Assembly (NCBI GenBank): GCA_943372645.1
Contig: CALRZN010000008.1
Span: 1 to 64,000 of the forward strand
Direction: 5' to 3'
From: VBWE01 sp943372645
Lineage (GTDB): Bacteria > Bacteroidota > Bacteroidia > Palsa-965
Length of the DNA stretch: 64,000 bases
Shown: positions 24,025-31,878 of the stretch, piece after piece
How positions within the stretch are numbered: position 1 is the first letter of the stretch
How the letters are laid out: each line of letters begins with the position of its first letter
The notes under the pieces: generated by a model
Told to the model about the DNA's origin: nothing
Databases searched by the model: none
Seen by the model: only the letters and a program-made list of their open reading frames with translations
Program-made: the position numbers and the translations under genes

Positions 24025-26172
24025 TTAATTACTGATAACCACCCTGGCGGAATATTTCCGTTCCGTGTTATGTATCTGCAATGAATAACATCCGGCAGCA
24101 AGCACTGGCAGTTGCATTGCATACCTGCTGTTTTGCAGTAATACTGAACCCGATGCAACTGCGCGGCCACATAGATCGGTTATCTCCCAGTAATGTGTGC
24201 CTGATTCTCCTCCCAGTTCGGCATACAAAATGGAACCTTGTGCTATGGGGTTCGGATAAACGCGCAGCACACCGGGTTCAGGCAGTTGAGCCACGGCAAG
24301 TGGACCGCCACAGGTGGTATCAGGAAGCAGGGGTGTTTCAAAAATGGTACTGTTTCCATTAAGCACCACATTGAGCGGCCCCCCTGAAAAGCACAACTTC
24401 ATGTCTCCCTGTAATGTATAACTGCCGCCCGGTGCAATGGAAGCCCAGGAGGGACTTACAATCTGCCAACGGTTCCAGAACGGGTGGGTGTTATCAATCA
24501 GTGCGAGTGTTCCAGTGCCCCAGGTAGAATTGTAACGGGTTGATTTCGGGAGATCAAGTTCTACCGTCCAGCCGCCGTTGAGGGTAGTGGTCCCCAGGTT
24601 ATTGATCGTGAATTGTGGTGCGTAGTTGGGGTGGCTGTAGGAACCTGTAAATGAATAACTGAAGGTATTCACAGCCGGGGGCAAAACACGGCCCTGGGCA
24701 GGGGCGGGGGAATGCGTCTGAAAATACTGATAGGCATAATCCGTCATGTCATGCCCGGCCGTATAATACCCTTTTACAGGATCAAAATGGTAATCGCCAC
24801 TGAGTTCCCAGAACATCATGCCGCCCAGGCCAAGGTTGTTGATGTACTCCAGCTTTTTATGCAAACTTGCGGTGTCTTCATAAGTCAGAAATGTACCATG
24901 ACCACCATGCCAGGCCCAAACGGATTCGGTTGGGTTATCATAATGCCTGGTGTAACCGGTAAGTCCCGACTGAGGACCACTGAGTACGGTGCTCTGCAGA
25001 TAATCATACGTTGCTGTTCCCGGATTGCTCAGCAGGTTCAGTACATGCCACAGTGGATTTGCCCCGGCGTCTGCTTCCGGTAAAGGATCGTTCCAGATGC
25101 CTTCCATACCGGCTGCGCCTTTACCGATAACCCGGGTTCCGTTGCACACCTGGTTATTGTAGGTGTAACTGTAACTATAATTAACCGATGGACTGCTTCC
25201 CCATAAGCCATTTGTGCCGCCACTGACCTGTGTCCAGCCCCGTGAATAATAGGGAATACCAATGTTTATCAGCGAAGGATGCATTACCCCGGAATAATAT
25301 TTGGCCGCCCATTCAATGTTTAATGTAGGCTGATCGAGCACGCTGGTTTCCGGATCAGCTGAAGTCGGGTGAAGTGCCGCCTGCGGACCAACATATGCAT
25401 TCCATGCTCCGTGCAAATCATAGGTCATCAGGTTCATATAATCGAGGTAACGGGCATACTCCCCGAGTTTCATGCCACCGAGTGTCCACGACGAAGCAGA
25501 TGCTGCAATAGAAAGCAGGTACTTCCTGTTATCCTGCACACCGGCCTGGTCCAGGTTGTAACGCAGGCGACGTATCAGTTTTACATAATTATCGTAGATG
25601 GAATTGCCATACGTTGGTACATACACACATTCATCCACCGGGTGAACAGCGCCAGCTGCCGCAGTGGGGTATTCAAAATCAATATCAATGCCGTCAAATC
25701 CATAATCGCGCAGGAAGTCCACACAACTTTGTGCAAAGGTTTCGCGGCGGAGCGAATCGGCACACATTTCCCAGAACCCATGCGATTCAGCCCAGCCGCC
25801 TATGGAAATGAGCACGTTTACATCGGGATATTGATTTTTGTAAACGGTCAGCAGGTTAAATTGACCGAGGTAAGGCAATTGCATATTCTGCCCCGGGTAG
25901 GTATTGCCGATATTAATGGCAGAATCGAGCAACCTGATTTTGTAATCATTACCTACGCCTGCAAAAGCATAATTAATATGGGTGAGTTTATTCCAGGGAA
26001 TATCATCCACCCCATAGTTGCCTTTGTCGGGCCGGTCGGCCCAGAAGGGAAAGTAAGCGATGATTCGTTTCGGACAGGGAGTTGTTGTTTGTGCATCAGC
26101 ATGCCCGCCCGAGAAACCGGCAAAAAGCAGAACCCAAAATACAAACCGTGCAATCGAAATTTTCTTTTCCAT
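24025..26172 (-). CDS. GH18 chitinase with CBM2-like domain and T9SS CTD
   Basis: A 715-residue secreted chitinase. A signal peptide (to about residue 27, GGHADAQ) precedes a GH18 catalytic barrel (35-485) with 'LISIGGW' (121-127) and the catalytic DGIDIDFE (160-167), Glu167 being the acid/base. A beta-sandwich at about 500-615 ('PQFTINNLGTTTLNGGWTVELDLP' ... 'WASIAPGGSYTLQGDM') resembles a family 2 carbohydrate-binding module. The last about 80 residues ('VLRVYPNPIAQGS' to 'ARVVIS') are a T9SS sorting domain. It is the last of a three-gene operon; the gap from the previous gene is only 9 bp. The enzyme should hydrolyse chitin outside the cell. Confidence 0.92.
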   Translation of the reverse strand: MEKKISIARFVFWVLLFAGFSGGHADAQTTTPCPKRIIAYFPFWADRPDKGNYGVDDIPWNKLTHINYAFAGVGNDYKIRLLDSAINIGNTYPGQNMQLPYLGQFNLLTVYKNQYPDVNVLISIGGWAESHGFWEMCADSLRRETFAQSCVDFLRDYGFDGIDIDFEYPTAAAGAVHPVDECVYVPTYGNSIYDNYVKLIRRLRYNLDQAGVQDNRKYLLSIAASASSWTLGGMKLGEYARYLDYMNLMTYDLHGAWNAYVGPQAALHPTSADPETSVLDQPTLNIEWAAKYYSGVMHPSLINIGIPYYSRGWTQVSGGTNGLWGSSPSVNYSYSYTYNNQVCNGTRVIGKGAAGMEGIWNDPLPEADAGANPLWHVLNLLSNPGTATYDYLQSTVLSGPQSGLTGYTRHYDNPTESVWAWHGGHGTFLTYEDTASLHKKLEYINNLGLGGMMFWELSGDYHFDPVKGYYTAGHDMTDYAYQYFQTHSPAPAQGRVLPPAVNTFSYSFTGSYSHPNYAPQFTINNLGTTTLNGGWTVELDLPKSTRYNSTWGTGTLALIDNTHPFWNRWQIVSPSWASIAPGGSYTLQGDMKLCFSGGPLNVVLNGNSTIFETPLLPDTTCGGPLAVAQLPEPGVLRVYPNPIAQGSILYAELGGESGTHYWEITDLCGRAVASGSVLLQNSRYAMQLPVLAAGCYSLQIHNTERKYSARVVISN

Positions 26173-26181
26173 GGGTAGCGT

Positions 26182-27627
26182 TTATGGTGTTATTACAAAA
26201 AGTTTATGGACGTTTCCGTTACTTGTTTTTATCCGGATGAAATATGATCCGGGAGCAAGGGCCGGCAGTTGGATATCCCGCTGTTTCCGCTGATCAGCAT
26301 ACGTTGAATGCATACATAACCTGCCGTTGGTATCAAAAATGCTGGCCGCTTCAATATTGCCGTTCCCCGATTCGAGGCGGATCAACGCATTGCCTCCTGC
26401 CGGATTCGGATAAACCCGGATGTCATCAGGCGATTCATTTTCAGAAACCGCCAGCGCCTGGCAGTCGGTATAATTGGGCGCACTGTTACCGGGCAGGTAG
26501 GTGGGGACCCAGTTCGTATCGGGCCAAACGCCGTTGCAGCCGTAACTGATCACAATGTTCTCTCCCGGATCGTCAACGGGCAGATTCAGCAGCAATACAT
26601 CCAGCACTTCACCAAACTGATAGCGGAACGAAATAGGGCCGCCGCCGTTGATGCAGTTAAACCGGTGAATGGCCAGCAACCGCACCTGTGACGTATCTGC
26701 ATCGGGATAAAGCGGGAAAATAAGATCGAGGTAATGATGAATATCCGCTGCTGTTACCTGTTCATCGTAGTACGCGTGAAACGTATTCATCGATTGCAGC
26801 GGGCCGGGCAGGGCACTTACCTGGTTGCTGAGTGTAAGCACATGGTTGGTGATATTGGTGCCATAATCAAGCACCACCGAGTTTGCCGGGAACATGCTCA
26901 GCAGGTTTGTTGCCGCCAGTGCCTGGGTTCGGCTGCTGTCAAAAATATCCTGGATGAGCGGATCCCACAGTCCACGGTTATAGGCAGCAAGCAGCGCTTT
27001 CAGTCCCGCAAGTGTATCGGTAGCCTGGGCCGCAAAACCGATCGGATCCCAGTTCCTGGAAAGATCGAGGTACCTGACTGCATAAAGATCATAATATGCT
27101 TTACTGAGTGCAGCTGTTTCAAAATGGTTGCCGGCAACAAATAGCGGATGTCCGTTGGCCGGAAAACGCTGAGGATAAAGATTATGCAGTTCAGCATACG
27201 CCGACCCCGGACCTTCAATCTGAAAACAGCCGTCATAAACCGAAGACGCCTGATAGGTGAGCGGGTTAACACTTAGCGGATTGGGTTGTATAAAGCTATC
27301 ACACCCGCAAAACGATTCTTTTAAAGGGGTTGCAAAATAGGTGTTCAGCGGTACCATTTCCGAACCCGTGGCATTCCGGAAAAGCTGGTGTGCATGTGCC
27401 ATAGCCATGGCCCAGGTAATGCGGTTTTGCGGAATATAGGCATCGGTAGTAACGCTCCACACCGGGTAGAGCCGGGCCTGTCCCACAAGCAGTTCGCCGG
27501 CTGGCCGGTAACTGGCTGTGTCGAAATAATACACGGTAGGCAACACGCTGCAGGTAATGGTTTGGGCAGCCGCCCCCAGGCCACCCGTAAGCAGGGCAGC
27601 AGTAATCATTCCTCGAATTGCGTTCAT
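26182..27627 (-). CDS. Unrecognised T9SS-secreted protein in the chitinase operon
   Basis: A 481-residue exported protein with a signal peptide (MNAIRGMITAALLTGGLGAAAQ) and a C-terminal T9SS sorting domain ('DIRVYPNPAGGNALIRLES' to 'LFVITP'). The 300-residue body was not assigned to a family. The segment 'ATPLKESFCGCDSF', followed 35 residues later by 'YDGCFQIEGPGSAYAEL', loosely recalls the Glu-and-'GxxQI' arrangement of lysozyme-like transglycosylases, but this is weak. It sits between two GH18 chitinases with 9-bp gaps on both sides, so a role in chitin or peptidoglycan breakdown is a fair guess. Catalytic residues cannot be named. Confidence 0.75.
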   Translation of the reverse strand: MNAIRGMITAALLTGGLGAAAQTITCSVLPTVYYFDTASYRPAGELLVGQARLYPVWSVTTDAYIPQNRITWAMAMAHAHQLFRNATGSEMVPLNTYFATPLKESFCGCDSFIQPNPLSVNPLTYQASSVYDGCFQIEGPGSAYAELHNLYPQRFPANGHPLFVAGNHFETAALSKAYYDLYAVRYLDLSRNWDPIGFAAQATDTLAGLKALLAAYNRGLWDPLIQDIFDSSRTQALAATNLLSMFPANSVVLDYGTNITNHVLTLSNQVSALPGPLQSMNTFHAYYDEQVTAADIHHYLDLIFPLYPDADTSQVRLLAIHRFNCINGGGPISFRYQFGEVLDVLLLNLPVDDPGENIVISYGCNGVWPDTNWVPTYLPGNSAPNYTDCQALAVSENESPDDIRVYPNPAGGNALIRLESGNGNIEAASIFDTNGRLCMHSTYADQRKQRDIQLPALAPGSYFIRIKTSNGNVHKLFVITP

Positions 27628-27636
27628 CGTTTTTTT

Positions 27637-29118
27637 TTAAGGATGTGTGATAAGCAGTTTTTCTGTTACGCGATGGCCGTCCTGAAACAGCACATGACAG
27701 AGGTAAAGCCCGGCGGGCAGATGGCTGTAGTTACGGGTAATTGAAGGCTGCATGCCGCGAAGCACATCCGCAGAAGCGGCTTCAACCGGGCGGCTGCGCA
27801 AATCGGTAAGTAGAATGCTTACCTGCTGGTCATTTCCGTTACCATTGAACCGGAACTGAACGGTTCCCGCCGAAGGATTGGGGAACAACCGGAAACCAGA
27901 AACAGATTCAGTTGCAGAAACTGCCAGCGGACTGCCGCACAGTACTGCATTCAGTGTATCTGCCAGCGGCGTACCCGCAATTACCCCCGAGCCCGGCGAT
28001 GTTTCCAGGTAATCGCCGGTAATTTCCCAGATAATGGCCCCGGCAGCTCCTACGTTATTAATGTATTGTGCCTTTTCGGCGATGGATTGTTCATTGTCAT
28101 ACGAAACAAACACGCCGTTTCCGCTCAGCCAGGGCACATGGGCGGCGTTGTCCCAGTTGTAGGTGTAATTGCTGAGTGCGTTCACCACATCATAATACAT
28201 CGGTGTGCCGTCGGGCGGAAAAGCGGAGGTGGCGGCATTGCCGGAAGTAGCCCCGCAGAGTGATGTAAAACCGGTTTGGGTACGGCCATAAAAAGCTACC
28301 CCGATGGTAATTTTCGCCGCCGGAACCCCGTGAACCTGGGTCAGCGTGTTAAATGCACTGTGAATGTTAAACGCCGGATCGCCGCAGCCCGGGGCATACA
28401 GCGGACCGTTGTGGTTGGCCACAGCATCCCAGGCCCCGAAAAAATCATACGACATCAGGTTGATCAGATCGAGGTTGGCCGAAACCGGTCCCCACTGCAC
28501 GTTCAGCATGTTGGCCGGGGCCGCACTCACCGCCGCCGTAAGCAGGTACTGTTCGTTATTATGCACTTCCAGTGCATTCAGCGAATCGCGGATCTGCTGC
28601 AGAAACGTGGTAAAGTTGGCGGCATCGGTCTGCGCCGGGTATTCCCAGTCAATGTCAATGCCATCCAGGTTGTAATACGACACATAATAGTTGCAGTCGT
28701 GTGCAAATTGTGCCCGTTTTACCGGATCAGCAGCAATGGCCGGGAAGTTGGTTGACCAGGTCCAGCCACCGATGGAAACCAGCACTTTCACATTGGCATT
28801 GTGCGCGAGGTCAACCACCGAGGTATTTGGAATATAGGTGTTTGTATTCCAGTCGAACTGGCCCTGAAGCAGATTTTGTTCCGCCCAGCTGTCGCCAAGT
28901 GCAATGCTGCCGTTGGCCTGCGGGTTGAAAAAACAGTAATTGATGATCGTATATTTCGAATAATCGATGGTTGTGGGCCGAACGAGCTGGCTGCGGTCGT
29001 ACCATTGCCAGTCGGGATAATATCCGATAACTTGTTTGCAGGGAGCCGGATTCTGACCGAAAAGGCCAGAAAGCTGAAAAACGAGCGCCGGGAGGATAGA
29101 AAGTATGCGTTTTTTCAT
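27637..29118 (-). CDS. GH18 chitinase with T9SS CTD
   Basis: A 493-residue secreted glycoside hydrolase and first gene of the operon. A signal peptide (MKKRILSILPALVFQLSGLFGQ) is followed by a GH18 barrel (about 28-385) with 'KVLVSIGGW' (111-119) and the catalytic DGIDIDWE (152-159; Glu159). A T9SS sorting domain ends the protein ('FRLFPNPSAGTVQFRF' to 'EKLLITHP'). It lacks the CBM2-like module present in the larger chitinase (24025-26172), so the two probably attack different forms of chitin. Its start is supported by a -7-like CATTTTTG at 29145-29138, 19 nt upstream. Confidence 0.92.
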   Translation of the reverse strand: MKKRILSILPALVFQLSGLFGQNPAPCKQVIGYYPDWQWYDRSQLVRPTTIDYSKYTIINYCFFNPQANGSIALGDSWAEQNLLQGQFDWNTNTYIPNTSVVDLAHNANVKVLVSIGGWTWSTNFPAIAADPVKRAQFAHDCNYYVSYYNLDGIDIDWEYPAQTDAANFTTFLQQIRDSLNALEVHNNEQYLLTAAVSAAPANMLNVQWGPVSANLDLINLMSYDFFGAWDAVANHNGPLYAPGCGDPAFNIHSAFNTLTQVHGVPAAKITIGVAFYGRTQTGFTSLCGATSGNAATSAFPPDGTPMYYDVVNALSNYTYNWDNAAHVPWLSGNGVFVSYDNEQSIAEKAQYINNVGAAGAIIWEITGDYLETSPGSGVIAGTPLADTLNAVLCGSPLAVSATESVSGFRLFPNPSAGTVQFRFNGNGNDQQVSILLTDLRSRPVEAASADVLRGMQPSITRNYSHLPAGLYLCHVLFQDGHRVTEKLLITHP

Positions 29119-29205
29119 TTTCTGGGAAGATTTAAGGCAAAAATGACCGGGAAAACAATACGGCGCAAAGTATTCCGGGGCATAACTTGGTTTTCTGGAA
29201 ACGCA

Positions 29206-29236
29206 AAAGCCTGCAACCGTTACGGAAGCAGGCTTT
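29206..29236 (-). terminator. Terminator after the 334-residue unknown gene
   Basis: AAAGCCTGC and GCAGGCTTT form a 9-bp stem around a 13-nt loop, 25 bp behind the stop of the minus-strand gene at 29262-30266. Confidence 0.65.
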
Positions 29237-29261
29237 CTGTTGTTTTTAAAAAATTGAATTC

Positions 29262-30266
29262 CTATTTCCCGGAAGGGTTTGAATAATAGGTGACACCGTA
29301 TGCTGTTGTTTCGAATGGCTGAAGTGCTGTCATAACCGTGTAAAGGGTTCCGGTCAGATCGTATGATCCCTGGTAGCGGCCAATATTTTCGGGATCCGTT
29401 ATTTTAAGAACATCGGACATCACATTGTCATTGGGTTCAAACCAGATATGGGTGCCGTTCTGGTGGACATTTACATTAATGGACTGTACCATAATGTAGT
29501 CCGCTTTGATCGGAAACTGATGTGCGTCGGGAGCAATGGTGGTCAGCAGCGCCTGGGCGATTTCGCCAAGGCTGTTGGGACCGTAGGGCATGTCTTCAAA
29601 ACAATACGAACAGGCATGACAGTAAAAGTCGCCCAGCGCGCTTCCGCTCAAACCCTGATTGGCCCAAGCCTGCGACAATAAAGCGATGGACTGTTGCGCC
29701 CGGTCATCGTTGCCGGTAAACAAATTGTAATTACCGGGACCGACCTGGTAGCCAACAATTACATGGGTCTGCGTTTGAATAACACTGCCGGTAGTGTAAT
29801 TTTCCACATACTCGATGTAGATACCGGTTATGGAAGTGGGTTCGCTGCTTCCATACGGATTGCCCTGTGCAAATCCCATCCGTATCACGCGGATGTTTTT
29901 CAGCGAGTTCAGTGTACCGGTTTTTGTTCCGCCTTCCGACGTTTGGCCGCCACTGGTAACAAATTTGACATACTGGATCGCTTCGCCCTGGCCCTGGACG
30001 GGTTCACAGGTATAGATTTCAACCTCATTTATATATGATTTGCTGTCGCCCGTTGAAATGGGATTCATGGGGGAGCCGGTATTCGTTCCGAAACTGATGG
30101 TATTCCCATAAACGAAATCGGTGATCTGCGCATACCAGAACGTGGTGTCATTATTCCCGGTAAAGGAGGTTACCGGGTAAATGTTCATTGGCAAAACGGT
30201 TGCTCCAAAAGTTACGGATTTGACGGTGCTCGCAGTAGCTGCGGCAGGTTGTGTGGTTGTTTCCAT
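29262..30266 (-). CDS. Unrecognised 334-residue protein
   Basis: No family was recognised. The likely start is the ATG at 30266 (METTTQPAAATASTVKSV); the upstream in-frame extension to 30398 looks non-coding. There is no signal peptide or T9SS domain. The first about 190 residues form a beta-rich domain ('FGATVLPMNIYPVTSFTGN', 'YINEVEIYTCEPVQGQGEAIQYVKF', 'NIRVIRMGFAQG', 'ITGIYIEYVEN') that could be lectin-like. The second half holds a CHACSYC cluster ('DFYCHACSYCFED') that could bind a metal. It stands alone between the chitinase operon and the TPR gene. Cytoplasmic localisation is suggested only by the missing signal. Confidence 0.65.
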   Translation of the reverse strand: METTTQPAAATASTVKSVTFGATVLPMNIYPVTSFTGNNDTTFWYAQITDFVYGNTISFGTNTGSPMNPISTGDSKSYINEVEIYTCEPVQGQGEAIQYVKFVTSGGQTSEGGTKTGTLNSLKNIRVIRMGFAQGNPYGSSEPTSITGIYIEYVENYTTGSVIQTQTHVIVGYQVGPGNYNLFTGNDDRAQQSIALLSQAWANQGLSGSALGDFYCHACSYCFEDMPYGPNSLGEIAQALLTTIAPDAHQFPIKADYIMVQSINVNVHQNGTHIWFEPNDNVMSDVLKITDPENIGRYQGSYDLTGTLYTVMTALQPFETTAYGVTYYSNPSGK

Positions 30267-30497
30267 AGGATCTGTTTTTTTAGATTGCTGTATCAAATAT
30301 ATTCTGCCGGGAATCATAAAAGGAGGAACCGGGCTGAGTAACCATAGTATGTGGATGAATGGTATGGAAGCTGAAATTGAGCCGCCGCACTGCTCCATTA
30401 CTTTGATTCAATATGAACTATAATTAATATTATGTTAAATAGTATAATATTGAAATACAGCCTACTTACCTCCAATAGCTAATGTTAATCAAAAAGA

Positions 30498-30526
30498 AAA
30501 CCGTCTCAGCTTGGCCGAAACGGTTT
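30498..30526 (-). terminator. Terminator of the TPR protein gene
   Basis: AAACCGT and ACGGTTT are the outer arms of a hairpin with further G-T and G-C pairs inside. A T-rich run follows on the minus strand. It lies 28 bp behind the stop codon. Confidence 0.7.
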
Positions 30527-30553
30527 CTTTATATTTGGGTTAACTGCTAAGGT

Positions 30554-31852
30554 TTATCCGCCTTTGAGTTTCTCTTTAATCTGGTTGTATTTTTCGTTCT
30601 CCCCGACACGGCCGTACGTTACTTTCAGCATCTGCATGGTGTTCCGGTCTTTCGGGTTAATCTCCAGTGCCTTTTCCAGGAAAACCATTCCTTTGCGCAG
30701 CGCCGGCTCCCACAGGGTTCCGAATTTGGCCGCGTCTTTAATGGCTTCGTTTGACTGGTTAAAGTAATAATACCCCTGGTTATAGAACAAACGACCAAGC
30801 TCATAGTTGATGTCGAAATCATTCGGCTTCAGTTCGTTAGCCTTGTTCAGTTGTTCTTCTGCTTTAGCTGTCAGGTCGTCAAAATTGGCCGGCTTGTCAA
30901 GCAGTTTACCTTCGGCATCCTGGGGATTTGCCAGCAGTGCGTAAACCTGTCCAACCACTAAACGCAGTCCGGCATCGTTCGGGCGTGCTGCAATAATGGT
31001 GTTCAGTTTGTCCACCGCCTCGCTCATTTTCTTCTGGGCAATCAGGTCGTTTACTACGCCCACCAGCAGTTCGGCATCCTGCGGATACAGGGCCAGTCCT
31101 TTGTCGATGGTTGCTTTGGCTTTGGCATCGTCTTTCATTTCACGGTAAATACTTGCCAGCGTGTTGTATGTGGCGCCTTTACCATACTTTAATTCGGCCA
31201 GCTTCTCATACAGTTGAGCGGCTTTCGGGTAATCTTTGGCGTTTAAGGCACAATTGCCGGCATTTACATACAGGCTGGTATCGGCTTTTGTGGTAATGGC
31301 CGGCTGCAGTTCAATAGCTTTGTCAAATGCGGGAATACCGCCGGCAAAGTCTTTCTGGTTAAAATGCTGAACACCAATGTTCTGAAGGGCAAAATTGCAG
31401 TCGAACAAACCGTTTTTCCAGCCAAAAAGGCCATCCGAAGAGTTGTCTACGTAAATCTTTTTGTCCTTGTCCTGGCTGTGGCAGGTAATAAACGAGCTGG
31501 TGGCTTCGGCCAGGTTGGCCAGCTGCACTTTCGACCAGCCGGTGCTCAGTTTCTTCTGGGCATCCGAAATGTCGGTCAGCTTGTCCATTTCCAGTTTCAG
31601 GTCATACTTATACAGTTCCAGGTAAATGTTGCCCCGATAGAACCAGGTTTTGGCCTGTCCTTTCATTTCGTCGTTCTGCATGTTCCGGTCGCTGGCTTCT
31701 TTGGCCTTTTTCAGATCGGCAATGTCTTTCGACGATTTGTAGCTGATCAAAGCATTGTATGCCGTAATGCGGGCTGCGTTGCCGGTCGGCTGGGCAAATA
31801 TGGCACCTGCAGAAACAACAAGCGCCGTTATGGTGATAGCGATTTTATTCAT
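30554..31852 (-). CDS. Exported tetratricopeptide-repeat protein
   Basis: A 432-residue protein with a signal peptide (MNKIAITITALVVSAGAIFAQ). TPR-like helical pairs are visible from about residue 60 onwards: 'AKTWFYRGNIYLELYKYD', 'IGVQHFNQKDFAGGIPAFDKAIELQP', 'NAGNCALNAKDYPKAAQLYEKLAEL', 'YNTLASIYREMKDDAKAKATIDKGLALYP' and 'LEKALEINPKDRNTMQMLKVTYGR'. Such proteins act as periplasmic or outer-membrane scaffolds; the partner is unknown. It lies directly downstream of gyrA on the same strand (26-bp gap) and may share its transcript, although TPR and gyrase functions are unlikely to be linked. Confidence 0.85.
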   Translation of the reverse strand: MNKIAITITALVVSAGAIFAQPTGNAARITAYNALISYKSSKDIADLKKAKEASDRNMQNDEMKGQAKTWFYRGNIYLELYKYDLKLEMDKLTDISDAQKKLSTGWSKVQLANLAEATSSFITCHSQDKDKKIYVDNSSDGLFGWKNGLFDCNFALQNIGVQHFNQKDFAGGIPAFDKAIELQPAITTKADTSLYVNAGNCALNAKDYPKAAQLYEKLAELKYGKGATYNTLASIYREMKDDAKAKATIDKGLALYPQDAELLVGVVNDLIAQKKMSEAVDKLNTIIAARPNDAGLRLVVGQVYALLANPQDAEGKLLDKPANFDDLTAKAEEQLNKANELKPNDFDINYELGRLFYNQGYYYFNQSNEAIKDAAKFGTLWEPALRKGMVFLEKALEINPKDRNTMQMLKVTYGRVGENEKYNQIKEKLKGG

Positions 31853-31878
31853 GTGCTTTCTGTTTTTATAACTCCTTT

